Source: SZUA-100 sp965248135
GTDB lineage: Bacteria > Pseudomonadota > Alphaproteobacteria > Rhizobiales > Rhizobiaceae
DNA: 64,000 bases
Assembly: GCA_965248135.1 (NCBI GenBank)
Contig: CBDFIN010000010.1
Coordinates: forward strand, 62,001 to 126,000
Reading direction: 5' to 3'
The notes beneath the pieces are model-generated. The model worked only from the letters and a program-made list of their open reading frames with translations, was not told the DNA's origin and ran no database searches. Below are positions 17,332-26,237 of this stretch, one piece after another. Both the position numbers and the translations under genes were made by a program. Position 1 is the stretch's first letter. Each line of letters begins with the position of its first letter.

Positions 17332-18606
17332 ATGTTTGATATCGGGGCGGTAAAAGTAGCAGTACTGGGTTTAGGTTACGTCGGACTTCCATTAGCGGTT
17401 TCATTCGCGCGACATTTCGATGTCATAGGGTTTGATGTGAATGCCGAGAGGGTTGGCGAGCTAAATAACAACATTGATAATACATTGGAGGTTGATTCAG
17501 CTTTGCTGGCCGAGGTGAAACCGCAATTTACCAGCGATATTGAAGCCCTCAGGACCTGTAATGTGTTCATCATCTGCGTTCCGACACCGATTGATGATGT
17601 GAAGAGACCAAATCTCGCGCCTTTGTTGAGCGCCAGCGCATTGGTCGCGAAGGTGCTGAAAACAGGCGATACCGTGATCTATGAATCAACCGTATATCCA
17701 GGAGCGACCGAAGAGGATTGTGTCCCCGTTCTTGATCAGTTTTCTGGATTGAAATTCAACCAGGATTTTTTTGTCGGATACAGCCCTGAGAGAATTAATC
17801 CTGGCGACAAGGAACATCGGTTTGAAACGATAGTCAAAGTTACATCGGGCTCGACGCCTGAGGCAGCCGAGTTTGTTGACCAGATCTATAAGAAAGTCGT
17901 TACCGCCGGCACGCATAAAACCAGCTCCATACGTGTTGCCGAGGCGGCCAAGGTCATCGAGAACACGCAGAGAGACCTCAACATTGCGCTGGTCAATGAG
18001 CTGGCGATATTGTTTAGGCGTTTGGATCTTGATACCCTTGAGGTGCTTGAGGCCGCCGGCACTAAATGGAACTTCCTGAACTTTCGGCCCGGCCTTGTCG
18101 GCGGTCACTGTATCAGCGTTGATCCCTATTATTTGACCCACAAGGCGCAAGAATGCGGTCATCACGTCGAAGTAATTTTATCGGGACGCCGCGTTAACGA
18201 TGGCATGGGCCACTTCGTCGCGTCACAGCTGGTTAAGATGCTGACCGGCAAAGGTCATCCGGTATCCGGTGCCAAAGTACTGATAATGGGTCTGACCTTT
18301 AAGGAAAATTGTCCCGATTTACGTAATACCAGGGTTGTCGATATCAAAAATGAACTTGAAGACTACGGCATTGATGTCGATATTTACGACAGTTGGGTAA
18401 GTTCTGAAGAGGCGCGCCGCGAATACAATGTGCAACTCGTTGAAACTCCCGAAGAGGGAAATTACAATGCCATCATCATTGCCGTTGGACACCATGAATA
18501 TCAGGAAGCCGGCGCCAGCAAATTGCAATCCTATCTTAAGCCTGCTGGCGTTATTTACGACTTAAAGGGCATCTTGCCAAAATCAGCAGTTGATGCGCGT
18601 CTTTAG
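17332..18606 (+). CDS. UDP-N-acetylhexosamine / nucleotide-sugar dehydrogenase (TviB/WbpA type)
   Basis: The 424-residue protein belongs to the UDP-glucose/GDP-mannose dehydrogenase family. These enzymes oxidise a UDP-sugar at C6 to the uronic acid with two NAD+. The N-terminal Rossmann motif is VAVLGLGYVGLPLAVSFARHF. The catalytic cysteine lies in PGLVGGHCISVDPYYL, and the C-terminal domain has GLTFKENCPDLRNTRV. These motifs best match the Vi-antigen TviB / WbpA-WbpO branch acting on UDP-GlcNAc or UDP-GalNAc. The next gene encodes a sugar epimerase. The codons look AT-richer than in the flanking genes, which suggests separate acquisition. Confidence 0.88.
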   Translation: MFDIGAVKVAVLGLGYVGLPLAVSFARHFDVIGFDVNAERVGELNNNIDNTLEVDSALLAEVKPQFTSDIEALRTCNVFIICVPTPIDDVKRPNLAPLLSASALVAKVLKTGDTVIYESTVYPGATEEDCVPVLDQFSGLKFNQDFFVGYSPERINPGDKEHRFETIVKVTSGSTPEAAEFVDQIYKKVVTAGTHKTSSIRVAEAAKVIENTQRDLNIALVNELAILFRRLDLDTLEVLEAAGTKWNFLNFRPGLVGGHCISVDPYYLTHKAQECGHHVEVILSGRRVNDGMGHFVASQLVKMLTGKGHPVSGAKVLIMGLTFKENCPDLRNTRVVDIKNELEDYGIDVDIYDSWVSSEEARREYNVQLVETPEEGNYNAIIIAVGHHEYQEAGASKLQSYLKPAGVIYDLKGILPKSAVDARL

Positions 18607-18645
18607 AGCCTTGTTCGAAAGTCCTGCAAACGAAAGTTGAAAACT

Positions 18646-19692
18646 ATGAAAGTACTGGTTACCGGGGCCGCCGGATTCATCGGTTCACGTGTCAGCGAAT
18701 TGCTGCTTGAGCGCGGCGATAACGTTGTCGGCATTGACAATTTGAATGATTACTACGACCCCAAATTGAAGCATGCCAGAATTGATCGAATAAGATCTGG
18801 TTCAAAGTTTGAATTTATCAAACTTGATCTGACCGACCGTGATGGTATCGCCAAATTGTTCAAGCACCACAAATTTGACCGGGTGGTAAACCTGGCAGCC
18901 CAGGCAGGTGTTCGCTATTCGATTGAAAATCCGCTTGCCTATGTTGACACCAACCTTGTCGGCTTCGCCCATATATTGGAAGGCTGCCGGCATCACCAGA
19001 TCGAGCATCTTGTTTATGCCTCATCAAGCTCCGTATATGGCGCCAATACGGAAATGCCTTTTTCCGTTCACCACAATGTCGATCATCCCCTAAGTCTTTA
19101 TGCGGCAAGTAAAAAGGCCAACGAACTTTTGGCGCATACCTATTCCCATCTCTATCGCCTCCCGACCACCGGATTGCGCTTTTTCACCGTTTACGGCCCC
19201 TGGGGCAGACCGGATATGGCGTTATTTTTGTTTATTGACAGCATCCTTGCAGGCAAACCCATCAACGTATTCAATCATGGCAATCATTCCCGTGATTTCA
19301 CCTTTATCGACGATATAGCAAACGGCGTCGTGCGATCGTTGGATAGAATTGCGGTACCCAATAAAGATTGGAACAGTGATAATCCCGACCCGGCGACTTC
19401 ATCTGCACCTTACAAGCTTTACAATATCGGCAACAATAATCCTGTGGAACTAATGTATTTCATTGAAACCATTGAAAAAAATCTGGATTGCAAGGCGAAA
19501 ATCAATTTTCTGCCGCTGCAAGATGGTGATGTGCCAAAAACTTTTGCCAATATCGACGACCTGGTTGCTGACGTGGGTTTCAAACCGTCAACGGGGATCG
19601 AGGATGGCATTGCAAAAACAATTGCCTGGTACAAGGAATTTTATTGCAAACAGGTCGAGATTGCGACGTTGCGGGATCGAATATCCGAGTAA
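18646..19692 (+). CDS. NAD-dependent sugar epimerase, UDP-glucuronate 4-epimerase type
   Basis: The 348-residue protein is an extended short-chain dehydrogenase/reductase. It has the NAD motif VTGAAGFIGSRVSELL, the segment GIDNLNDYYDPKLK typical of UDP-glucuronate 4-epimerases, SSSSVYG, and the catalytic YxxxK in SLYAASKKANE. It also has FFTVYGPWGRPDMA. I used the ATG at 18646; a TTG three codons earlier is less likely. It follows the UDP-sugar dehydrogenase gene by 39 bp and probably acts on a related uronic acid to supply a capsule, exopolysaccharide or O-antigen. No glycosyltransferase is adjacent, so the final polymer cannot be named. Confidence 0.88.
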   Translation: MKVLVTGAAGFIGSRVSELLLERGDNVVGIDNLNDYYDPKLKHARIDRIRSGSKFEFIKLDLTDRDGIAKLFKHHKFDRVVNLAAQAGVRYSIENPLAYVDTNLVGFAHILEGCRHHQIEHLVYASSSSVYGANTEMPFSVHHNVDHPLSLYAASKKANELLAHTYSHLYRLPTTGLRFFTVYGPWGRPDMALFLFIDSILAGKPINVFNHGNHSRDFTFIDDIANGVVRSLDRIAVPNKDWNSDNPDPATSSAPYKLYNIGNNNPVELMYFIETIEKNLDCKAKINFLPLQDGDVPKTFANIDDLVADVGFKPSTGIEDGIAKTIAWYKEFYCKQVEIATLRDRISE

Positions 19693-19714
19693 TCTCCGGT
19701 CGATTGTATCGATA

Positions 19715-20347
19715 TCAACCATCGTTGGTATCAATCAATCGCGCCACCTCGTGTTTTAACACCGGCAGTAATTGGGCTTCAAACCACGGGTTTTTCTTCA
19801 ACCAGCCAATATTGCGCCAGGAAGGATGTGGCAGGGGCAAGATTGCCGGCCGGTCGTCTTGGTTAAATATATGCGTCCAGTTTCGTACTGTGGCGGTCAG
19901 CGTCTTTGCCCTGCGCTCCTTGCCGATATGCCAGGCCTGCGCATATTGACCGATAGCAACCACCAGTTCAATTTGCGGCATGGCCGCAAAAACCCGATCA
20001 TGCCAGTTTTGAGCACATTCACGGCGCGGCGGCAGATCGCCACCTTTGGCGTCATTACCGGGAAAGCAAAATCCCATCGGCACTATCGCGAGTTTGGTTG
20101 GATCATAGAAATCTGCCTCGGTGATCCCCATCCATTGCCTCAACCGTTGCCCGGACGGATCGGTAAAGGGTTTTCCGCTGGCGTGAACCCGCACGCCGGG
20201 TGCCTGGCCGGCAATACAAAGCCGGGCTTGCGATGAAAGTTGAGTTACAGGTCTTGGCGCATGAGGCAGCGGGTCGGACACCGGTTTGACGATACAGATC
20301 CGACAAGCATTTATTTTGTCGGTCAGGTGTTGAATTTCATCAGACAT
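19715..20347 (-). CDS. Uracil-DNA glycosylase family protein with 4Fe-4S cluster
   Basis: The 210-residue product has the family 4/5-like uracil-DNA glycosylase layout, with motif GQAPG (residues 47-51) in place of the usual GEAPG and the C-terminal motif PLPHPSWRN. Four cysteines fit a 4Fe-4S site: Cys15 and Cys18, then Cys94 and Cys111 separated by 16 residues. The glutamate-to-glutamine change in motif A and WRN in the last motif set it apart from classical family 4 enzymes, so damage specificity is uncertain. It is next to a glutathione transferase gene on the same strand, 6 bp apart. Confidence 0.82.
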   Translation of the reverse strand: MSDEIQHLTDKINACRICIVKPVSDPLPHAPRPVTQLSSQARLCIAGQAPGVRVHASGKPFTDPSGQRLRQWMGITEADFYDPTKLAIVPMGFCFPGNDAKGGDLPPRRECAQNWHDRVFAAMPQIELVVAIGQYAQAWHIGKERRAKTLTATVRNWTHIFNQDDRPAILPLPHPSWRNIGWLKKNPWFEAQLLPVLKHEVARLIDTNDG

Positions 20348-20353
20348 ATGATT

Positions 20354-20965
20354 TCACGCCACCGCACTTGGTCGGGCGCGCATCGCCTCGTGCCAGCGCA
20401 TGACATTGGTACATTCTGCCGGCATCTGAATGCGGGCCGGTTTCATGAAGTCGATTGCTATCATGCCGGTTATATCGGCAATGGTGTAACGCTCGCCGGC
20501 AATATATTCCTTGTCCGCTAATTCAGTGTCGAGCCAACGCAGAAACTCGACTGCCTTGGGTTTGTTAGCCTCTCCCCAGGCGGTAATTTGTGGAACCTCC
20601 CATTCTATCATCACCGGATGAATATGGCGGAAGGCATGGCCGACATAGGCCATCAAGTTGAGTTCCATACGGCGTTGCCACATTTCAACGACGGCCTTGT
20701 CCAGTGCATCAACACCCATCAAAGGCGGCGTGGGATGAAGCTCTTCAAAATACCGGCAAATAGCGGCAGACTCGGTGAGGACTGTACCATCGTCAAGTTC
20801 CAGCACCGGCAGCCGCTGCAACGGGTTGCGGGCAGAAATTTCGTCAGAGCGGTGGCCCATTTTCTCCATGTCCACCGGTACCAGCGGCACCTTGATGCCC
20901 TTTTCCGCCAAAAATACCCGTACCCGGCGGGGATTTGGCGCCCGCCCGCCATCAAACAGTTTCAT
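20354..20965 (-). CDS. Glutathione S-transferase family protein
   Basis: The 203-residue protein has a thioredoxin-like N-terminal domain (about residues 1-80, with NPRRVRVFLAEKGI and the glutathione-binding turn RLPVLELDDGTVLTESAAI). An all-helical C-terminal domain contains the helix-capping segment ERYTIADITGMIAIDF. This fits the common bacterial single-gene GST type. The substrate is unknown. It probably shares a transcript with the glycosylase gene 6 bp downstream. Confidence 0.9.
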   Translation of the reverse strand: MKLFDGGRAPNPRRVRVFLAEKGIKVPLVPVDMEKMGHRSDEISARNPLQRLPVLELDDGTVLTESAAICRYFEELHPTPPLMGVDALDKAVVEMWQRRMELNLMAYVGHAFRHIHPVMIEWEVPQITAWGEANKPKAVEFLRWLDTELADKEYIAGERYTIADITGMIAIDFMKPARIQMPAECTNVMRWHEAMRARPSAVA

Positions 20966-21001
20966 CTTGGTTTCCCTTTTTCCCGGCCCGACGAAAGCTC
21001 A

Positions 21002-21595
21002 TCATCTTGGCATCAATCCAATTAGCCAGTTCCAGATACTCGCCACCAGATCAATCTCGCCTTCTCCTTTAGCACCGTTGTTTCGACGCCACACCGAAGG
21101 TTCAATGAACTCACTTTGCCAAAGCCCTCGCCCGGCTTTCCTGGCCCGCTTTTCTTCGGCGCCATAGTCGTGCCATGAAATCGCCCAGCCGTCTTCCACC
21201 ATTTGCCGGTTAAGCGACGCCTGCGCAGAAGGTGCATTCGATATTCGGCACTCCGCCAACAATCGCTCGTAAATATCATAACGCCAGCCCTGGCAATCCA
21301 CCGTGTGGCCGCTGACCAATTTCTCAAGATGACGCGATGCGGCCTTTCCGCAGGCAAAATCACTGCCACCAATCGAGCAGGTTTGCCGCATTTCTGGCGC
21401 ATCCATGCCTATCAGTCGCACAGATTTGCCCGCCAGACGAATTGTATCACCGTCCACTACAACAGGTACACCTATGGTTGCATTTTCGTCGATCTGGTAC
21501 TTTGCGACGACGACAAGCAGCCCCAGCATAATTGCAATACTCAACCAATCGGCTATTAACCGCTTCCCGGATCGCTTCAAACCAAGAATTCCCAC
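21002..21595 (-). CDS. Membrane-anchored thermonuclease-like (SNase) protein
   Basis: The product has one N-terminal membrane helix (LSIAIMLGLLVVVAKY) followed by a staphylococcal-nuclease fold: VVDGDTIRLAGKSVRLIGMDAPE, then an Arg in the YERLLAEC region and a final EKRARKAGRGLW segment. Catalytic residues Asp and Glu around DGDT and DAPE are present. The nuclease domain should lie outside the cytoplasmic membrane. I chose the GTG at 21593-21595 (197 residues) because a GGAG lies 9 nt upstream; starts at 21673 or 21676 would add about 27 poorly conserved residues. Small SNase proteins of this type are frequent in Hyphomicrobiales, and their target is unknown. Confidence 0.82.
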   Translation of the reverse strand: MGILGLKRSGKRLIADWLSIAIMLGLLVVVAKYQIDENATIGVPVVVDGDTIRLAGKSVRLIGMDAPEMRQTCSIGGSDFACGKAASRHLEKLVSGHTVDCQGWRYDIYERLLAECRISNAPSAQASLNRQMVEDGWAISWHDYGAEEKRARKAGRGLWQSEFIEPSVWRRNNGAKGEGEIDLVASIWNWLIGLMPR

Positions 21596-21726
21596 TTTTA
21601 TTGTCTCCAACCGAAGGTTTGTTAACGAAAATTTTCGACCTCGTGTCAATGATGTGGTGCAGTGTATCAACATCAACTGACATCAGTAAGTTCAAGTCAG
21701 CGTCTGACCGGTAGTCCGAGTGTGCA

Positions 21727-23295
21727 ATGAGTAATCCAAGGATCACAAGAACCGATAAGAACATCGTCGAGCGCGTTCGAAAGGAACAGGGCAGCGTCTC
21801 AACGCGTGCCATGAAGAGTGTTCGCCAGAATCTCAACGCCTCACATTTCAGTTCATCGCGGTTTGAACGCGAACAGTTGCAGATGTTCGCCAGCAATCAC
21901 CTTGACGCATTATTGTTCTTTCCGACGCTGATCCTTGCCGTAGGTGCCATTTCCTACCAGTGGCTAGGGCTTGAAATGGTCATCGGCTGGATTTGCTCGA
22001 TGATGTTGATTTACGGCTATTTGCTATTTAATTGCCGTACCATCATCGCTAGCAAACCAGCAGATATTGATGTCGGAGTTTGGCGCGGCAGAGTCATCAA
22101 AACCTCCATTGTTATCGGTCTTGGTTGGGCGTTGCTGTTCGTTCCGCAGTTTTTGAAAGAAATTCCACTTACATACCAGGTCTTTCAGTTTTCCGCTCTT
22201 TTGTGTGTCATGGCGTTGGTCGCGATGGTCGCCTATCCGATGAAATATGTGCTCAGCCTGACCATCACAGCCCCGGTTCTCGTGCTTGCCGTCCGCTTCG
22301 CCATTCATCTTACGCCGGTAAATTTGACCATGGCGGCAGTTCTCGTCATCGCTCAAGCATTTTTTGCCGTACTCAGCCAAAGGCTATATCAAAACGCCAT
22401 TGGCGCTATGAATAACCAGGCGGAAAAGGATGAGCTGATCGCCGAGCTTGAAACTGCCAGCTCAATTTCAGAAGAGGCCCGCCGCCGCGCTGAAGAGGCC
22501 AATCTGGCCAAATCCCGATTTTTGGCGACGATGAGCCATGAACTGCGCACACCCCTTAATGCCATATTGGGATTTTCCGAGGTGATGGCCAAGGAAGTAT
22601 TGGGACCTTTGGAAAATCCGCAATATCGGGAATATATCAACGATATTCACGGATCTGGCGCTCATTTGCTCAATTTGATCAACGAAATTCTTGATTTGTC
22701 CAGGATTGAGGCGGGCCGTCACAAGCTCAACGAAGAGGCGGTTCAGCTGGCCTATGTCGCTGAAGATTGCTCGCAATTGATTAAGCTGAAGGTTAACAAC
22801 AAGGGCATCAACCTTGTTGAGCAAATCGACCCGCAATTGCCGCGAATTTGGGCCGACGAGCGCGCCATTAGACAAATCATCCTCAATCTTCTGTCAAATG
22901 CGGTAAAATTTACACCGACAGAGGGCACGATCACAATGAAGATTGGCTGGACGGCTGGTGGTGGCCAATATGTGTCGATCCGCGACACCGGTCCAGGCAT
23001 TCCCGAAGACGAAATTCCGGTCGTCCTTTCCTCGTTCGGTCAAGGCACCATCGCCATCAAGAGTGCTGAAGAAGGAACCGGCCTCGGGCTGCCGATCGTT
23101 CAGGCGCTGGTCGAAAAGCATCAAGGAACATTCAAGTTGAAATCAAAGATCAGGGAAGGCACGGAAGCCATTGTGACATTGCCGAGCACCCGCACGATGG
23201 AGATCATGCCACCATTGCGGCAGAATGCGCCACCAATGGAGACGCCTGACCCGGTAAGGCGCGCTCGTCGATCGCTATTTAAAACAGAGACATAG
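21727..23295 (+). CDS. Membrane sensor histidine kinase
   Basis: The 522-residue kinase has about six membrane helices between residues 58 and 225 with short loops and no sizeable periplasmic domain. A short coiled coil (about 230-262) follows, then a HisKA domain with the phosphorylated His271 in ATMSHELRTPLNAI, and a HATPase_c domain with ILNLLSNAVKFTP, DTGPGIP and GTGLGLPIV. No response regulator gene is adjacent, so it may act in a phosphorelay. In Hyphomicrobiales such kinases are often relatives of the PdhS/DivJ/PleC cell-cycle group, which share this HisKA sequence; the signal sensed is unknown. It is convergent with cobT, 10 bp apart. Confidence 0.9.
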   Translation: MSNPRITRTDKNIVERVRKEQGSVSTRAMKSVRQNLNASHFSSSRFEREQLQMFASNHLDALLFFPTLILAVGAISYQWLGLEMVIGWICSMMLIYGYLLFNCRTIIASKPADIDVGVWRGRVIKTSIVIGLGWALLFVPQFLKEIPLTYQVFQFSALLCVMALVAMVAYPMKYVLSLTITAPVLVLAVRFAIHLTPVNLTMAAVLVIAQAFFAVLSQRLYQNAIGAMNNQAEKDELIAELETASSISEEARRRAEEANLAKSRFLATMSHELRTPLNAILGFSEVMAKEVLGPLENPQYREYINDIHGSGAHLLNLINEILDLSRIEAGRHKLNEEAVQLAYVAEDCSQLIKLKVNNKGINLVEQIDPQLPRIWADERAIRQIILNLLSNAVKFTPTEGTITMKIGWTAGGGQYVSIRDTGPGIPEDEIPVVLSSFGQGTIAIKSAEEGTGLGLPIVQALVEKHQGTFKLKSKIREGTEAIVTLPSTRTMEIMPPLRQNAPPMETPDPVRRARRSLFKTET

Positions 23296-23305
23296 AGCAG
23301 TTTTC

Positions 23306-24322
23306 TCAATCTTTATTGGTGACCCCGGCATCGTCAAAGGTCGACATGCCGGTGTGGCATTGGGCTGCCGCTTTGACAATTTGCGCCGCCAGCGCTGCAC
23401 CGGTGCCCTCCCCCAGCCGCATGCCCAGATCAAGCAATGGTTGCTTGCCAAGCTTTTCTACTGCCATTTTATGGGCAGGCTCGGCCGAAACATGGGCGAT
23501 CATGCAGTGATCGAGCGCCGTGGCCTCTGCGGCATGCAACACAGCAGCGGCTGCCGTGGCAACAAAACCATCTATGAGGACAGGAATACGCTGTATGCGG
23601 CTGGCAAGGATCGCACCCGCCATGGCGGCCAATTCGCGTCCCCCAAGCCGCCGCAGCACCTCTAACGGATCATGCAGATATTTACTATGAAGCTTCACCG
23701 CCCTTTCAACAACTGCGGCCTTGTGCGCAACACCGGCTGCATCGGCGCCTGTGCCTGGCCCGGTCCATTCGACGGCACTGCCACCATATAGGGCGTGAAA
23801 AATCGCCGAGGCGATGGTGGTATTCCCGATTCCCATTTCGCCGATGCACAATAAGTCGGTTCCACCGGCGATTGCTTCCATACCATAGGCCATGGTCGCA
23901 GCACAGGTTTTCTCATCCATCGCCGGTTCGATGCTGATATCGGCGGTCGGATTTTCAAGCGCCAGATCGAACACCTTCAAACCAAGGTCGTTGACCGCGC
24001 AAATCTGGTTAATCGCCGCTCCGCCGGCCTGAAAATTTGCCACCATCTGCGCCGTCACTTCAGCCGGATAGGGTGATACTCCCTGTTCTGTTACCCCGTG
24101 ATTACCGGCAAAAATCGCCACCATTGGCTTTGAAACCTGTGGTGACCGCCCGGTCCACATAGCCAGCCAGCGGGCGACTTCCTCCAACCTGCCTAGCGCG
24201 CCGGCAGGCTTTGTCAAAACCGCGTCGCGTTCAAAAACCCGTTGCGTGGCTGCATTATCGGGCCCTGGCATCGATTGCAGCAAATTGCGGATGGAATCAA
24301 ACGGTCTGTCGGAAGAATGCAT
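23306..24322 (-). CDS. cobT: Nicotinate-nucleotide-dimethylbenzimidazole phosphoribosyltransferase
   Basis: CobT (338 residues) activates 5,6-dimethylbenzimidazole to alpha-ribazole phosphate for the lower ligand of cobalamin. Family signatures include PPxxVSKPMVAIFAGNHGV, GEMGIGNTTIASAI, and the catalytic-glutamate region MRLGEGTGAALA. It is divergent from cobS, which performs the next step, with 144 bp between their starts. I see no cobalamin riboswitch in that gap. Confidence 0.96.
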   Translation of the reverse strand: MHSSDRPFDSIRNLLQSMPGPDNAATQRVFERDAVLTKPAGALGRLEEVARWLAMWTGRSPQVSKPMVAIFAGNHGVTEQGVSPYPAEVTAQMVANFQAGGAAINQICAVNDLGLKVFDLALENPTADISIEPAMDEKTCAATMAYGMEAIAGGTDLLCIGEMGIGNTTIASAIFHALYGGSAVEWTGPGTGADAAGVAHKAAVVERAVKLHSKYLHDPLEVLRRLGGRELAAMAGAILASRIQRIPVLIDGFVATAAAAVLHAAEATALDHCMIAHVSAEPAHKMAVEKLGKQPLLDLGMRLGEGTGAALAAQIVKAAAQCHTGMSTFDDAGVTNKD

Positions 24323-24466
24323 TAATTGCCCTAACTTGGCATGACATGATGATGAGAAGCTATTAAACGGAGATATTGGACTTTACACAGGTGGAAGCAA
24401 ACGACAGATTGCGTCAATTCCATGCTGTGGCGGGAAAATCAACAACAATTCTAATTCGGTCAGCCG

Positions 24467-25288
24467 ATGAGCAACCCCAAATCGATCTCGCAGCATATCA
24501 CCGAGGGCCTGACTCACACCTTGTCAGCGGCAATGTTTCTGTCAAGGCTGCCGCTCGGCTGGCTGCGTGAGCAACTAGCGCCTCGATTTGAAGAGGCGGG
24601 ATTTGAGGAAACCGCACGGTATTTCGGCTTTGCTGCCATCATCGTTTCCCTGCCGGCGGCGATTATTGTGTTGTTGACCGAATTTGCCGGTCTTTCCTCA
24701 CAGCTTAGTGCGGTGCTGGTGGTAATAACAATGGTACTGACAACCGGCGCCCTGCATGAAGATGCGCTCGCTGATGTGGCGGACGGATTTGGCGGTGGCC
24801 GTTCGATCGTTGAAAAACTCTCCATCATGCGAGACAGCCGGGTCGGCACCTACGGTGGCGTTGCGCTGGTGCTCGCTCTTTTGTTGCAAGTGGTGCTTGT
24901 GGCGCAGTTGCTAAAACAAATACCGTCGATTGATGCAGTGCTTGTCCTTATAGCCGCCAACGCCGTTTCCTCGGCCTTTATTGTCGGTCCGTGGGCTTCA
25001 TTTTTACCGGCACGTGCGGGTGGTGGGCTTTCGACCAAACAAGGCATACCTTCATCAAACTCAGCGCTGTTTTCAAATATCGCGGGCGCGAGCATTGGTT
25101 TAGTCCTGTTATGGCTAGCCTGTGGGCTTTGGCCGGCGCTGGTCGCCATCGCCTGTTGCTATGGTGCAACCGCGGGATTTTCGCTGATTTGTGAAAGACA
25201 AGTGGGCGGGCACACCGGAGACACTTTGGGTGCGACCAAAAAAATTTCCGAATTGGGGCTTTTGCTGGCCCTTATCATTGCTACATAG
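24467..25288 (+). CDS. cobS: Adenosylcobinamide-GDP ribazoletransferase (cobalamin synthase)
   Basis: CobS (273 residues) is an integral membrane enzyme that joins adenosylcobinamide-GDP and alpha-ribazole. It has the conserved motif TGALHEDALADVADGFGGG (about residues 85-103), in which the acidic residues bind magnesium, and ends with GGHTGDTLGATKKISE. Five to six membrane helices are predicted. It is divergent from cobT and is followed after 5 bp by the DUF1289 gene. Confidence 0.95.
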   Translation: MSNPKSISQHITEGLTHTLSAAMFLSRLPLGWLREQLAPRFEEAGFEETARYFGFAAIIVSLPAAIIVLLTEFAGLSSQLSAVLVVITMVLTTGALHEDALADVADGFGGGRSIVEKLSIMRDSRVGTYGGVALVLALLLQVVLVAQLLKQIPSIDAVLVLIAANAVSSAFIVGPWASFLPARAGGGLSTKQGIPSSNSALFSNIAGASIGLVLLWLACGLWPALVAIACCYGATAGFSLICERQVGGHTGDTLGATKKISELGLLLALIIAT

Positions 25289-25293
25289 ACCAA

Positions 25294-25527
25294 ATGAGCG
25301 CGACCTTGTCTCCTTGCATCCTGGTATGCACTATCGAGCCCAAAAGCGGCTATTGCTATGGCTGCGGCCGAACCGGCAAAGAAATCGCCTCATGGGCCTC
25401 GGCATCCAAGCAAGACAAGCAATCGATACTTCGGTTATTGCCTCAACGGCTTGCGGGGCTTGAAAGAAAACCCAGGCGAGTGACGCGGCGGCGACAAATG
25501 GCTGAAAATCGAGGGAGTTCCGGCTGA
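25294..25527 (+). CDS. DUF1289 small cysteine-containing protein
   Basis: The 77-residue protein has the DUF1289 pattern: PCILVCTIEPKSGYCYGCGRT with four cysteines, followed by a WASASKQDKQSIL helix and a basic tail. The cysteines suggest a zinc or iron-sulfur site, which has not been shown for this family. It follows cobS by 5 bp and shares one base with the start of the aspartic protease gene (TGATG), so all three form an operon. Confidence 0.88.
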   Translation: MSATLSPCILVCTIEPKSGYCYGCGRTGKEIASWASASKQDKQSILRLLPQRLAGLERKPRRVTRRRQMAENRGSSG

Positions 25528-26231
25528 TGGGCCGCTTGTTCTGGCTCATCATCGCCATCATAGGCGTGGTGCTCATTTTGCTGATCAGTTCGCACGATCA
25601 GGGAACGGTATTTGGTTTTCGTAACGAGACATTTGGCAGCGCGGTCTATCTAAGCATCTGGGGTGCTTTGATTGCCGCCGGCATTTTGGGCAGTGGTATG
25701 AAATTTGGCGACATCGCCCGGCAAATGATGATCTGGACTATCATCATCCTTGCACTGATGACCGGTTACCTGTTTCGTTATGAGGCCCAGGATTTTGCCA
25801 ATCGTTTTTCGGGTGGTCTTTTTCCAGGAAGCCCGATCTCCAGCCTGAGCAAAGATGGTGGCAAAGAGGTGACGCTCATCCGCTCCAACTCGGGTCATTT
25901 CGAAGCGCGGGCGACTGTTAACGGCAGGCCGATGCGGTTTCTCATCGATACTGGCGCCAGCAGCATTGTGCTTAATTATCAGGACGCTATCAGGGCCGGT
26001 ATTGACCCCAAAAACCTTCGATTTACGGTGCCGGTCTTCACCGCCAACGGCAAAACCATGTCAGCGGAAACGCGTATCGATGTTATTGCGGTCGGTTCGA
26101 TCGTCCGTACAGGTAAAAAAATTATGGTCGCCGCCGATGGTGCGTTGCGCGAAAACCTTCTTGGCATGAATTTTCTGGAAACGCTTTCGTCTTATGAGGT
26201 GCGGGGCGACCGGATGTTTTTGCGGGACTGA
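25527..26231 (+). CDS. Membrane-bound clan AA aspartic protease (TIGR02281 type)
   Basis: The 234-residue protein has three N-terminal membrane helices (about residues 2-22, 36-56 and 62-84). A single retropepsin-like domain (about 115-232) carries the catalytic motif FLIDTGASSIVLN and a C-terminal LLGMNFLETL segment. Such single-domain proteases must dimerise to be active. The protease domain should be periplasmic. Family members are widespread in alphaproteobacteria, and their substrates are largely unknown. Its ATG overlaps the stop of the DUF1289 gene. Confidence 0.88.
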   Translation: MGRLFWLIIAIIGVVLILLISSHDQGTVFGFRNETFGSAVYLSIWGALIAAGILGSGMKFGDIARQMMIWTIIILALMTGYLFRYEAQDFANRFSGGLFPGSPISSLSKDGGKEVTLIRSNSGHFEARATVNGRPMRFLIDTGASSIVLNYQDAIRAGIDPKNLRFTVPVFTANGKTMSAETRIDVIAVGSIVRTGKKIMVAADGALRENLLGMNFLETLSSYEVRGDRMFLRD

Positions 26232-26237
26232 TCTTCA

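Noticed and set aside
24323..24466. Possible cobalamin riboswitch between cobT and cobS
   Set aside because: The gap is only 144 bp and shared by two divergent genes, and I found no B12-box-like sequence or matching helices.
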